Assembly (NCBI RefSeq): GCF_014636315.1 | Contig: NZ_BMED01000003.1 | Location: 558,001 to 622,000 of the forward strand | Length of the DNA: 64,000 nucleotides | Direction: 5' to 3' | Origin: Parundibacterium terreum | GTDB lineage: Bacteria; Pseudomonadota; Gammaproteobacteria; Burkholderiales; Burkholderiaceae_D | Shown here: positions 18,392 through 27,052 of the stretch, one piece after another | Layout of the letters: every line of letters begins with the position of its first letter | Numbering within the stretch: the first letter of the stretch is position 1 | Notes under the pieces: model-generated | Database searches by the model: none | What the model saw: the letters and a program-made list of their open reading frames with translations, nothing else | What the model was told of the DNA's origin: nothing | Position numbers and translations under genes: made by a program

Positions 18392-19399
18392 ATGTTATTG
18401 GTACAGTTTAAAGATGCGCAAGGCGCGCGCCGCGTAGGTTGCCTGCAAAACGGCAATACGGCAATCCGTGTGCTGGATGCGTATACCAGCACCTATCAAC
18501 TGGCGCAGGCTGCGATTGCAAAGAAGTGCAAGCTGGAAGCCGTTGTTACTGCCGCTCTCGGCGCTACCGTTGTGGCTTACAGCGAAGTAGCAGAGCAGGG
18601 CCGCCTGCTGCCGCCGCTGGATCATACGGATAACGCACACTGCTTCGTGACCGGCACCGGCCTCACGCATCTGGGCAGCGCCGATACGCGCGATGCAATG
18701 CACAAGAAGGTGGATGGCGCGATTGAATCCCTGACCGATAGCATGAAGATGTTCCGCCTGGGCCTGGAAAACGGCAAGCCTGCCGCCGGCCAGCATGGAG
18801 TGCAGCCGGAATGGTTTTACAAGGGAGACGGTTCCATCGTCAGCGCCAGCGGCCAGGATTTGCGCATGCCTGCATTTGCGCTGGATGGTGGCGAAGAGCC
18901 TGAGATTGCCGGCCTGTACGTGATAGGCGCAGACGGCAAGCCCTACCGTATCGGTTTTGCACTGGGTAATGAATTTTCAGATCATGTCACCGAGCGCCAG
19001 AACTACCTGTATCTCGCACACTCCAAATTACGTACCTGTGCGGTAGGCCCGGCACTGCTGGTGGGCGATTTGCCGTCGCACGTAGCCGGTACCTCGGGCA
19101 TACGCGATAGCCAGGGTGCGATGCGCTGGCAAAAGCCTTTCGTCAGCGGAGAAGACAATATGTCGCATACGATCTCCAATCTTGAATACCATCATTTCAA
19201 ATATCCTTTATTCTGCCGTCCGGGCGATGTGCATGTGCATTTCTTTGGCACTGCCACACTGAGTTTTGCTGAAGGCATTAAAGTGGAACAGGGAGAGAGC
19301 TTCGAAATAGAAGTCGAAGCCTTCGGACCCCCTCTGCGCAACCGCCTGGTCGTCGATGCCGAGCCGGCCTTTGTGCAGAATCTCGTTACAAGCTTATAA
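18392..19399 (+). CDS. gguC: AraD1/GguC-family fumarylacetoacetate hydrolase-like protein, probable 2-keto-3-deoxy-L-arabonate dehydratase
   Basis: Protein of 335 residues of the FAH superfamily. Recognisable parts are the family core TGTGLTHLGSADTRDAMH, FALGNEFSDHVTERQNYLYL, SKLRTCAVGPALLVGDLP and the C-terminal CRPGDVHVHFFGTATLSFAEG. Acidic metal ligands sit in EPEIAGLYVI and GNEFSDH. The position between an aldonate dehydratase and a semialdehyde dehydrogenase argues for the second dehydration step, making 2-oxoglutarate semialdehyde from 2-keto-3-deoxypentonate. GguC of Agrobacterium is linked to the same transporter, which agrees with this place. Enzyme activity is inferred from pathway logic. 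Confidence 0.85.
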   Translation: MLLVQFKDAQGARRVGCLQNGNTAIRVLDAYTSTYQLAQAAIAKKCKLEAVVTAALGATVVAYSEVAEQGRLLPPLDHTDNAHCFVTGTGLTHLGSADTRDAMHKKVDGAIESLTDSMKMFRLGLENGKPAAGQHGVQPEWFYKGDGSIVSASGQDLRMPAFALDGGEEPEIAGLYVIGADGKPYRIGFALGNEFSDHVTERQNYLYLAHSKLRTCAVGPALLVGDLPSHVAGTSGIRDSQGAMRWQKPFVSGEDNMSHTISNLEYHHFKYPLFCRPGDVHVHFFGTATLSFAEGIKVEQGESFEIEVEAFGPPLRNRLVVDAEPAFVQNLVTSL

Positions 19400-19411
19400 A
19401 CTGAAAGAATT

Positions 19412-20992
19412 ATGTTGAATATTACAGGCGAGGCGCTGATCGGCGCTGCAAGCGTACGCGGTACAGGCGAAGCATTTCGCGCGTTTTCCCCAGTCAGCGG
19501 CGAGGATCTGCAACCGGAATTTCATACCGTAGGCCTGGCGGAAATAGCCAGCGCAGCCACGCTGGCACAGGCGGCTTTTGATAGCTACCGCGAAACCGAC
19601 AAGGACAGCCGTGCGCGTTTCCTGGAGACGATAGCCGAGCAGATACTGGAGCTGGGCGATGAGCTAATCCAGAGGGCTATGGCGGAAAGCGGCTTGCCGC
19701 GCGCCAGGCTGGAGGGCGAACGCGGCCGTACCGTTGGCCAGTTGAAACTGTTTGCTGAAACGCTGCGCGAAGGTTCGTGGCTGGACGCACGGCTGGATAC
19801 GGCTTTGCCGGAACGCGCAATTCCACGGCCGGATATCCGCATGCGCATGATAGCGCTGGGCCCGGTAGCGGTGTTTGGCGCCAGTAATTTCCCATTGGCT
19901 TTTTCAGTTGCAGGCGGAGATACCGCATCGGCGCTGGCTGCCGGTTGCCCGGTGGTCGTGAAAGCGCATCCGGCGCACCCCGGTACTTCCGAGCTGGTAG
20001 GGCGGGCGATACAAAAGGCGGTTGCCCTGTGCGGCTTGCACGAAGGCGTATTCTCACTGCTGACCGGCATAGGCAATGGCCTGGGCGCCGACCTGGTACG
20101 TCATCCTGCGATACAGGCGGTGGGCTTTACCGGGTCCCGCCAGGGTGGCTTGGCACTGATGGCGATTGCCGCCGCCAGGCCGCAGCCTATTCCCGTATAT
20201 GCGGAAATGAGCAGCATCAATCCTGTTTTCCTGCTGCCGCAGGCGCTGGCAAGCCGCGGCGAAGTGATTGCAAGCGGTTTTGCAGCATCGCTGACTTTGG
20301 GCGTAGGACAGTTTTGCACCAATCCAGGCCTGATACTTGGCATCAAGGGTAAGGACTTTGAACGTTTTGCAGAGCAGGCGGCGCAGGCATTGGCGGCGGC
20401 ACAGCCCGGTACCATGCTGACGCCCGGCATTTCCGCTGCCTATCAGCGTGGTGTGGATGGCCTGGCCCGGCATCCCAAGGTCAAGACCTTGAAGCAGCGC
20501 GCTGCGGCTACGGCATCATGCCAGGCTGCACCCGCCTTGTTCATCACCGAGGCCAGCGACTTTTTGGCAGAGCATGCGCTGTCCGACGAAGTGTTTGGCC
20601 CTTCTTCGCTGCTGGTGGCATGCAAGGATGTCGCAGAGATGCGCCAGGTAGCGGAAAAGCTGGAAGGCCAATTGACCGCGACGCTGCAAATGGATGACGC
20701 AGATACCGAAATGGCGCTGGGCTTGCTGCCTGTGCTGGAACGCAAGGTCGGCCGCATCCTGGTCAATGGTTTCCCTACCGGCGTGGAAGTGTCCACCGCG
20801 ATGGTGCATGGCGGCCCTTTCCCTGCGACGTCGGATAGCAAGAGTACATCGGTTGGAACGGCAGCGATCTTCCGTTTCCTGCGCCCGGTATCCTATCAAA
20901 ACATGTCGCAGGCCTTGTTGCCGGCAGCATTAAAGGACGGCAATCCTTTGCAGATCTGGCGGCGCAAGGACGGCCAGCTCGGCAGGGCATAG
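19412..20992 (+). CDS. NADP-type aldehyde dehydrogenase, probable 2-oxoglutarate semialdehyde dehydrogenase
   Basis: Protein of 526 residues of the aldehyde dehydrogenase superfamily, of the type used for 2,5-dioxopentanoate. Catalytic residues are present: Asn159 in GASNFPLAF, Lys184, Glu265 in YAEMSSINP and the nucleophile Cys302 in GVGQFCTNPG. It follows the AraD1/GguC gene by only 12 bases and a weak ribosome site precedes its ATG. The expected reaction is oxidation of the semialdehyde to 2-oxoglutarate, which enters the TCA cycle and ends the pentose branch. Confidence 0.88.
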   Translation: MLNITGEALIGAASVRGTGEAFRAFSPVSGEDLQPEFHTVGLAEIASAATLAQAAFDSYRETDKDSRARFLETIAEQILELGDELIQRAMAESGLPRARLEGERGRTVGQLKLFAETLREGSWLDARLDTALPERAIPRPDIRMRMIALGPVAVFGASNFPLAFSVAGGDTASALAAGCPVVVKAHPAHPGTSELVGRAIQKAVALCGLHEGVFSLLTGIGNGLGADLVRHPAIQAVGFTGSRQGGLALMAIAAARPQPIPVYAEMSSINPVFLLPQALASRGEVIASGFAASLTLGVGQFCTNPGLILGIKGKDFERFAEQAAQALAAAQPGTMLTPGISAAYQRGVDGLARHPKVKTLKQRAAATASCQAAPALFITEASDFLAEHALSDEVFGPSSLLVACKDVAEMRQVAEKLEGQLTATLQMDDADTEMALGLLPVLERKVGRILVNGFPTGVEVSTAMVHGGPFPATSDSKSTSVGTAAIFRFLRPVSYQNMSQALLPAALKDGNPLQIWRRKDGQLGRA

Positions 20993-21070
20993 GCACGATA
21001 GGTACGGCCAGCCTGCAGGAGCAGGCAAGATAAAATTTAACTAAGTAAGCGCAACAAAGGGGACAATAAA

Positions 21071-21847
21071 ATGAGTGGCAATCTTCAATTGGCACAATAC
21101 GGCAGCCTGAAGGGCAAGCGGGTTTTTATCACCGGCGGCGGCACAGGCATCGGCGAATCACTGGTGGCGGCATTTGCAGAGCAGGGCGCAAAGGTCGCCT
21201 TCGTTGATATCCAGAAGGATGCCAGCGAGGCTTTATGCATCAAGCTGAAGCAGGCCGGTCTGGAGGCGCCGCTGTTCCGCCATTGCGATATCACCGATAT
21301 CCCGGCGCTGCAAAAAACCATGCAGGAACTCGCCGCAGAGATCGGCGATTTCGATGTGTTGGTGAATAACGCCGCAAATGACCAGCGCCACAATCTGGAA
21401 GAAGTGACGCTGGACTACTGGAACGAACGTATCGCGATCAACCAGCGCCCGATGTTCTTCACCAGCCAGGCCGTTGTGCCCGGCATGAAGAAAAAAGGCG
21501 GCGGCTCCATTATCAATGTCAGCTCTATCTCCTGGCATATCAAGGGTGCAGGCTACCCTGCATACACAACGACCAAGGCCGCAGTCATCGGCCTGACCCG
21601 CGGCCTGGCACGCGACCTCGGTCCGCATAACATCCGTGTCAATACGGTCACGCCCGGCTGGGTCATGACAGAGCGCCAACTGGCGCTGTGGGTGGATGAA
21701 CAAGCGGAGAAAGATATCAAACAAAACCAATGCCTGCCGGACAAGCTGCTGCCTATGCATATTGCCCGCATGGTGTTGTTCCTGGCATCCGACGATAGCG
21801 TGATGTGCACGTCGCAGGAATTCATCGTTGACGCCGGCTGGAGTTAG
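21071..21847 (+). CDS. short-chain dehydrogenase, probable galactose/arabinose (aldose) 1-dehydrogenase
   Basis: NAD(P)-dependent enzyme of 258 residues. The cofactor motif TGGGTGIG (21-28), NNAA (99-102), serine(s) in SSIS and the catalytic Tyr165-x3-Lys169 pair are intact. Overall it resembles the Caulobacter xylose dehydrogenase XylB (shared phrases such as PGMKKKGGGSIINVSSISWH and NIRVNTVTPG), so it should oxidise an aldopyranose at C1 to the lactone. It is the last gene of the pentose operon; no other sugar dehydrogenase is present in the cluster, so the same enzyme probably starts both the arabinose and the galactose branch. Confidence 0.85.
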   Translation: MSGNLQLAQYGSLKGKRVFITGGGTGIGESLVAAFAEQGAKVAFVDIQKDASEALCIKLKQAGLEAPLFRHCDITDIPALQKTMQELAAEIGDFDVLVNNAANDQRHNLEEVTLDYWNERIAINQRPMFFTSQAVVPGMKKKGGGSIINVSSISWHIKGAGYPAYTTTKAAVIGLTRGLARDLGPHNIRVNTVTPGWVMTERQLALWVDEQAEKDIKQNQCLPDKLLPMHIARMVLFLASDDSVMCTSQEFIVDAGWS

Positions 21848-21966
21848 GCCTGCTCGGCATTACTGAGTAAGTGGTGTTGAGTACTTGATTTTTCTTCACC
21901 AGCCGGCACTGTGGGTGTTTTGCAGCGCCTCCTTGCCGCATGCGGTTGGCTCCACAACTGCATGGT

Positions 21967-22022
21967 CCTTGCTTAGCCGGTTCGGGTTCTCCCCCTAGAC
22001 CGGCGGCGGGATAGAAGCAAGG
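21967..22022 (+). ncRNA. structured element downstream of the pentose operon
   Basis: CCTTGCTT (21967-21974) pairs with AAGCAAGG (22015-22022), and inside it CCGGT (21977-21981) pairs with ACCGG (21999-22003), with GGG/CCC pairing further in. This gives a nested fold of about 56 bases just before the terminator. The strand is uncertain; the fold is equally possible on the minus strand. It could be a 3' end-protecting structure or a small RNA tail. Confidence 0.4.
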
Positions 22023-22031
22023 CCGGCTTTT

Positions 22032-22068
22032 AACCACTCTCCTTCATTTGAATGAGAGTGGTTTTTTT
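22032..22068 (+). terminator. terminator of the dehydratase operon
   Basis: AACCACTCTC (22032-22041) and GAGAGTGGTT (22054-22063) form a 10-pair stem with a 12-base loop, followed by TTTTTT on the plus strand. It lies just before the stop of the convergent LysR gene, so it ends the rightward pentose operon. Confidence 0.85.
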
Positions 22069-23010
22069 CTAGTACATTTCCTTGGCGGCGACGCGTATGG
22101 CGTCAAGCAATAGTCTTGCGCCCGGCGACAGCAAGTGGCTGCGCCGCGTGATGATACCGAACGCATCCATCTTGATCGGCAGCTCTATTGGCAAGATGCT
22201 CAGGATATTCAGTTGCGCATAGTAGCGCGCCACCTCCACCGGCAGCACATGCAGGAAATCTGTCTGTTGCAGCAGCGATGTGATCATCAGGATGGCGGTG
22301 GTGTCAATCACGTTTACCGGCGGCTCCAGCCCCTGTTTGCGGAACATCATGTCGCAACGATGGCGCAGCACGCTGCCCTGCGGCGACAGTATCCAGCCTT
22401 CCTTGACCATGTCCTTCAGTTCCAGCCCCAGTGCACCTTCCAGCGGGTGGCCTACGCGGCCGACCGCGCACACCGGTTCCTCTGCCAATTCTTCGTACAG
22501 CAGGTCGGAGCGGTCTTCCTGATCCAGGATGCGGCCCACCATGAAATCCAGCGTGCCGCGCTGCAGGCGCTTCAGCAGGATATTACTGGTTTCCAGTTGC
22601 ACGCCTATGCGCAGCATGGGTGCCTGCTGCTTGACGCGGGAAATGGCGCGCGGCAGCAAGGACATGCCGGGTGTCATGATGACGCCGGCCTCCACCTGGC
22701 CGGACAGGCCGGATTTGAGCGCGACGATATCTTCATGCGCCAGCGACAGGCTGGTGAGCGCCATTCTTGCATGGCGTATCATCGTCTCGCCGTAGATAGT
22801 CGGCTGCATGCCGCGCGGTGTACGGTCAAATAGCTGGATTTCCAGCATATCTTCCAGGTCTTTCAACTGCTTGGAAGCGGCCGGCTGGGTCATGTGCAGT
22901 GCGTCTGCCGCCCTATGGATGTTTCTTTCCTCATCCAGCGCAATCAGCAGCAACAATTGACGGGTCTTGAGCCTGGCGCGCAGGAACCAGTTCGAATTGG
23001 TATTTTCCAC
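22069..23010 (-). CDS. gbpR: LysR-family regulator of the GbpR type
   Basis: DNA-binding regulator of 313 residues. The N-terminal winged helix-turn-helix (RNIHRAADALHMTQPAASKQ) is followed by a ligand-binding domain. The overall reading matches GbpR, the LysR regulator linked to chvE in Agrobacterium and Azospirillum. The start is a GTG at 23010 with only a weak purine-rich site. It sits between the pentose and hexose operons, is transcribed away from dgoK, and the operator block at 23054-23120 lies between the two starts, so it probably controls itself as well as chvE, the dehydratase operon and dgoK. The effector is probably a sugar or sugar acid, not proven here. Confidence 0.85.
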   Translation of the reverse strand: MENTNSNWFLRARLKTRQLLLLIALDEERNIHRAADALHMTQPAASKQLKDLEDMLEIQLFDRTPRGMQPTIYGETMIRHARMALTSLSLAHEDIVALKSGLSGQVEAGVIMTPGMSLLPRAISRVKQQAPMLRIGVQLETSNILLKRLQRGTLDFMVGRILDQEDRSDLLYEELAEEPVCAVGRVGHPLEGALGLELKDMVKEGWILSPQGSVLRHRCDMMFRKQGLEPPVNVIDTTAILMITSLLQQTDFLHVLPVEVARYYAQLNILSILPIELPIKMDAFGIITRRSHLLSPGARLLLDAIRVAAKEMY

Positions 23011-23053
23011 GTGTTTTCTTTATGGCAAGAATGGTAGCGAAGCTAGTGACCAT

Positions 23054-23120
23054 GATATCAGAATCGATATTAAAACTACCGAAATATTGATTGGAAAGAT
23101 ATTAAGCCCGGTTTTAACAT
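23054..23120 (+). promoter_or_regulatory. LysR-type operator and promoter block for dgoK (copy C)
   Basis: GATATCA starts at 23054, GATATTA half-sites and GAAAGATATT follow, with the second site 44 bases after the first, and a -10-like TAACAT at 23115-23120. Offsets of all three elements equal those in copies A and B, although the sequences between them differ. It lies between the gbpR start and dgoK. Confidence 0.6.
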
Positions 23121-23150
23121 AGCTGCCATCCCGACTTGGAACACGGCTTC

Positions 23151-24164
23151 ATGAATATTGTCACTATTGATACAGGAACGACCAATACCCGCAGCAGCCT
23201 GTGGATAGATGGGCAACTGAAGGCACAGGCTCACGCGGAGGTCGGTGTGCGGGATACGGCGATCAACGGCAGCAATGCCGCATTGAAGCAAGCTGTGCGC
23301 GATACCGTGAACGGCGCCCTGTCGCAGGCAGGCTTCGCCGAAGAGCAGGTGGACCTGATGCTGGCGTCCGGCATGATCACTTCCAATGTCGGCCTGTCCG
23401 AGATACCGCATTTGCCGGCGCCGGCAGGCTTGCAGGAGCTGGCGCAGGGCATGCAGAGCGTGGTCATGCGTGAAGTGTTTCCGCAGCCGGTATGGTTTAT
23501 ACCCGGCGTACGCAATAGCGTCGACAAGGTCGGCCTGCACAACCATGAAGCGATGGACATGATGCGCGGCGAAGAAACCGAGGCCATGGCCTTGCTTGCG
23601 CGCCTCAAGCTGCAAGGGTCGGCAATGATCATCCTGCCGGGTTCGCATACCAAGCTGGTATCGATAGACAATGAACAGCGCATCGTCGGCTGCGCCACTT
23701 CCATCGCCGGCGAGTTGCTGCAGGCGATCACCCAACATACCTTGCTGAAAAAATCGGTGGAAGGCGAATTTGCCAGCGAACTGCATCCGGAGATGCTGCT
23801 GGCCGGTGCCGCTGCCGCGCAAAGGACAGGATTGGCGCGCGCCTGCTTCAGCGTGCGCATCCTGGATTTGTTCACTGAGTCGCAATTGAATGAAAAAGCC
23901 AATTTCCTGCTGGGCGCAGTATTGAGCGGTGATCTGCTGACCTTGAAGAACAGCAGCGCGATACGCATGCGCCCGGACACCAGCATTATTATTTCCGGCA
24001 AGCCGATGCTGAGGCAGGCGCTGGCATTGCTGATCAAGGAAAACGGATTCTTTTATGGAAAACAGATCGTCGTCAATGACGAGGATCAGGATAACCTCGC
24101 AGGCTTTGGCGCAATCACGATTGCGGCAGCGCGCGGACTGGTTCCGCAGGCAGCTGCACAGTAA
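23151..24164 (+). CDS. dgoK: 2-dehydro-3-deoxygalactonokinase
   Basis: Cytoplasmic kinase of 337 residues that phosphorylates 2-keto-3-deoxy-D-galactonate. Recognised by MNIVTIDTGTTNTRSSLW (phosphate 1 loop), SGMITSNVGLSE, GVRNSVDKVG, MRGEETEAM and LPGSHTKLVSID, all typical of DgoK. The ATG at 23151 is taken as the start; a TTG at 23136 is possible but lies within the expected short leader. It leads the second operon with a dehydratase 58 bases on, and an aldolase follows further downstream. Its presence shows that a hexonate route (De Ley-Doudoroff) is encoded, not only the pentose route. Confidence 0.92.
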   Translation: MNIVTIDTGTTNTRSSLWIDGQLKAQAHAEVGVRDTAINGSNAALKQAVRDTVNGALSQAGFAEEQVDLMLASGMITSNVGLSEIPHLPAPAGLQELAQGMQSVVMREVFPQPVWFIPGVRNSVDKVGLHNHEAMDMMRGEETEAMALLARLKLQGSAMIILPGSHTKLVSIDNEQRIVGCATSIAGELLQAITQHTLLKKSVEGEFASELHPEMLLAGAAAAQRTGLARACFSVRILDLFTESQLNEKANFLLGAVLSGDLLTLKNSSAIRMRPDTSIIISGKPMLRQALALLIKENGFFYGKQIVVNDEDQDNLAGFGAITIAAARGLVPQAAAQ

Positions 24165-24222
24165 GAACATTAGTACATACGACGTAACATTAAAACAGAA
24201 CTTTCAGAGACAGATCAGAAAC

Positions 24223-25947
24223 ATGACACAAGCTAAGAAACCCCTACGTTCGCACGCCTGGTTTGGCGGCGATGATAAAGACAGCTTCATCCACCGTAGC
24301 TGGATGAAAAACCAGGGCTACCCTAGCGATGCCTTCGACGGCCGGCCCGTCATCGGTATCTGCAATACCTGGTCCGAGCTTACACCTTGCAACGGCCATT
24401 TCCGTGAGCTGGCAGAATCGGTCAAGCGCGGCGTGCTGGAAGCGGGCGGTTTTCCTGTCGAGTTTCCTGCGATGTCCCTGGGTGAATCCAATCTGCGCCC
24501 GACGGCAATGCTGTTCCGCAACCTGGCGAGCATGGACGTGGAAGAATCGATACGCGCCAATCCTATCGACGGCGTTGTACTGCTGACCGGCTGCGATAAA
24601 ACGACGCCGGCCCTGCTGATGGGCGCTGCCAGTTGCGATCTGCCTACCATCGTATTGTCCGGCGGCCCTATGCTGAACGGCAATTACCGCGGCAAGCCTA
24701 TCGGCTCCGGCACCGATGTCTGGAAATTTTCTGAAGACCTGCGCGCAGGCCGCATGACATTGAACAGTTTCAAGCAGGCAGAATCCTGCATGTCCCGCTC
24801 CACCGGCCACTGCATGACCATGGGTACAGCCTCCACCATGGCCAGCATGGTCGAAGCTCTGGGCGTGACTTTGCCGGGCAATGCGGCGATTCCTGCCGTC
24901 GATGCACGCCGCAAATTGCAGGCGCAACTGACAGGCCGCCGCATCGTTGATATGGTGCACGAAGACTTGAAGCTGTCTCAAATCCTGACCAAGCAGGCAT
25001 TTGAAAATGCCATCATGGTCAATGGCGCGATAGGCGGTTCCACCAACGCAGTAGTCCATCTGCTGGCGATTGCCGGCCGCATCGGCGTTGACCTGACACT
25101 GGCCGACTGGGACAGGCTGGGCCGCGAAATCCCTTGCTTGCTGAACCTGATGCCGTCCGGCCAGTATCTGATGGAAGATTTTTACTACGCAGGCGGCCTG
25201 CCTGTGATCATCAAGGACTTGCTGCAAAGCCTGCATGGCGATGCACTGACCGTGACCGGTCAAAGCCTGGCAAAAAATGTGGAAGAGGCAGAGAACTTCA
25301 ACACGGACGTAATTCACTCGGTGAATACGCCGTTTAAGGAAGAGGGCGGTATTGCGGTATTGAAAGGCAATCTGTCCCCACGCGGCGCAATCATCAAGCC
25401 ATCTGCGGCAACGCCTGATCTGATGCAGCATCGCGGCCGCGCGGTCGTGTTCAACAGCATAGAACACTACAAGGAAAGAGTGGATGATCCGGATCTGGAT
25501 ATCGATGCGAGCTGCATCATGGTGCTGCAGAACTGCGGCCCCAAGGGTTATCCAGGCATGGCGGAAGTCGGCAATATGGGTTTGCCCAAGAAATTGCTGG
25601 AACAGGGCGTACGCGATATGGTGCGCATTTCCGATGCACGCATGAGCGGCACCGCCTTTGGCACTGTGGTCTTGCACGTGGCGCCGGAAGCGGCGATGGG
25701 CGGCCCGTTGGCGCTTGTGCGCGATGGCGACATGATAGAACTGGATGTGGCAGGCCGCCGCTTGCACCTGGATGTGAGCGATGAAGAACTGGCCCGCCGC
25801 CAAAGCGAGTGGAAGGCACCGGAGCCTGCCATGCGCGGCGGGTACCAGGAAATGTATATCAAGCATGTATTGCAGGCTGATCAGGGCGTGGATCTGGACT
25901 TCCTGGTGGGTTGCCGCGGTGCAGCAGTACCGAGAGAATCGCATTGA
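24223..25947 (+). CDS. IlvD/Edd-family dehydratase, probable D-galactonate dehydratase
   Basis: Second paralogue of the 2Fe-2S sugar-acid dehydratases, 574 residues. The cluster cysteines are Cys56, Cys124 and Cys197 (STGHCMTMG), and the catalytic serine motif DARMSG is kept. It is close to the protein at 16588 along its full length, so one arose by duplication. The start at 24223 follows a poor ribosome site. Being between dgoK and a KDPGal-type aldolase, it should convert D-galactonate to 2-keto-3-deoxygalactonate. In well-known bacteria that step is done by DgoD of the enolase superfamily, so this would be a different enzyme family for the step. Function is inferred from position. Confidence 0.85.
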   Translation: MTQAKKPLRSHAWFGGDDKDSFIHRSWMKNQGYPSDAFDGRPVIGICNTWSELTPCNGHFRELAESVKRGVLEAGGFPVEFPAMSLGESNLRPTAMLFRNLASMDVEESIRANPIDGVVLLTGCDKTTPALLMGAASCDLPTIVLSGGPMLNGNYRGKPIGSGTDVWKFSEDLRAGRMTLNSFKQAESCMSRSTGHCMTMGTASTMASMVEALGVTLPGNAAIPAVDARRKLQAQLTGRRIVDMVHEDLKLSQILTKQAFENAIMVNGAIGGSTNAVVHLLAIAGRIGVDLTLADWDRLGREIPCLLNLMPSGQYLMEDFYYAGGLPVIIKDLLQSLHGDALTVTGQSLAKNVEEAENFNTDVIHSVNTPFKEEGGIAVLKGNLSPRGAIIKPSAATPDLMQHRGRAVVFNSIEHYKERVDDPDLDIDASCIMVLQNCGPKGYPGMAEVGNMGLPKKLLEQGVRDMVRISDARMSGTAFGTVVLHVAPEAAMGGPLALVRDGDMIELDVAGRRLHLDVSDEELARRQSEWKAPEPAMRGGYQEMYIKHVLQADQGVDLDFLVGCRGAAVPRESH

Positions 25948-25989
25948 CGCAGACGGTGATACGGCCATTAAGATAAATGATGGCCTTAG

Positions 25990-26027
25990 TATTGCCGTAC
26001 CATAGTCATACTATAAGTACGGCAATA
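25990..26027. repeat. 38-base hyphenated palindrome between the hexose dehydratase and lactonase genes
   Basis: TATTGCCGTAC (25990-26000) pairs with GTACGGCAATA (26017-26027), and ATAGT-CAT-ACTAT lies in the centre. No T-run follows. It could be an operator, a processing hairpin, or a weak terminator splitting the operon; the lactonase start is 41 bases on. Confidence 0.6.
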
Positions 26028-26068
26028 GTCATACAATGCGCTGACCCTCAACCAAACTCTGTGCGACC

Positions 26069-26959
26069 ATGAGCCAAGTAAATCTGCTAGTCGATGCCAA
26101 GAACCAGTTAGGCGAATGCGTGCTGTGGTGTGACCGCACCCGGCGCGTATTCTGGACCGATATCCAGTCCGCTCGCCTGCATGCGCATTCCCCAGTAAGC
26201 GGTGAGACGCAGACCTGGGAGTTGCCTGAGCGTCTGTGCAACTTCGCTTTTACCGAAGACAGCAACCGCCTCCTTGCAGGGTTTGCATCCGGTTTTTCAT
26301 TTTTTGATTTGACCACCGCGGCCATCACGCCGATTTGCAAGGTGGAAGCCGATTTACCAGATACCCGCCTGAATGACGGCCGTTGCGACCGTCAGGGGCG
26401 CTTTGTCTTTGGCACCATGAATGAAGCAGAAGAGAAGACAGCCATAGGCAGTTTCTATCGCCTGAATGCGGACCTGTCGCTGGAACGCCTGCCGCTGCCG
26501 TCTATCGCGATAGCGAATAGCATCTGCTTCAGCCCGGACGGTAATTCCATGTTCTATTGCGATTCCATGCAAGGCATTATCCATCGCTGGGACGGTTATG
26601 GCAGCGGCAATACCGATGCCGGCCAGTTCCATATATTTGCCGATTTGAGTGCCGATACGGGCGCACCGGATGGCTCCTGCATCGATGCGGAAGGTTTTCT
26701 ATGGAATGCCCAATGGGGCGGCAAGCGCGTTGTGCGCTATGCACCCGACGGCCGCGTTGACATCAGCCTGGATGTGCCAACCTCGCAGCCTAGCTGCGTA
26801 TGCCTGGGTGGCGAGCAACTGGATCAGCTATTTGTCACCACGGCCCGTGAGTCGATGTCGGAAGAGCGTATCGCCAGGCAGCCGCAGGCCGGCGGACTAT
26901 TCCATGCACAGTTGCAAGGCATACGCGGGCTTGCAGAAAACCGCTTCATCACTGGCTAA
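26069..26959 (+). CDS. SMP-30/gluconolactonase-family sugar lactonase
   Basis: Protein of 296 residues, a six-bladed beta-propeller lactonase. It shows the usual metal-site landmarks: Glu in LGECVLW near the N-terminus, Asn in RLNDGRCDRQG, and Asn/Asp in ANSICFSPDG and the late GAPDGSCIDAEGFLWNAQWGG. It should hydrolyse the galactono- or arabinonolactone made by the dehydrogenase. It is the only lactonase in the cluster, so it probably serves both branches. The gene follows a palindrome and may be read from the dgoK operon or partly by itself. Confidence 0.88.
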   Translation: MSQVNLLVDAKNQLGECVLWCDRTRRVFWTDIQSARLHAHSPVSGETQTWELPERLCNFAFTEDSNRLLAGFASGFSFFDLTTAAITPICKVEADLPDTRLNDGRCDRQGRFVFGTMNEAEEKTAIGSFYRLNADLSLERLPLPSIAIANSICFSPDGNSMFYCDSMQGIIHRWDGYGSGNTDAGQFHIFADLSADTGAPDGSCIDAEGFLWNAQWGGKRVVRYAPDGRVDISLDVPTSQPSCVCLGGEQLDQLFVTTARESMSEERIARQPQAGGLFHAQLQGIRGLAENRFITG

Positions 26960-27052
26960 CATCTTGATATGAACGCTTCTGATGTGAGGGGCGCATCAAG
27001 AACCGCAGCAAGATCACGCCAAGGCCACATCAAGCACTACACTAAGGATCAC

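Noticed and set aside
21848-22031. possible cobalamin riboswitch or tmRNA end
   Set aside because: GC-rich stems raised the idea, but no B12 box or tmRNA tag and tRNA-like end could be found.
24244-25968. 574-codon open frame on the minus strand opposite the hexose dehydratase
   Set aside because: It is the mirror of a clearly recognised dehydratase in a GC-rich gene and has no family signature or ribosome site; a codon-bias shadow.
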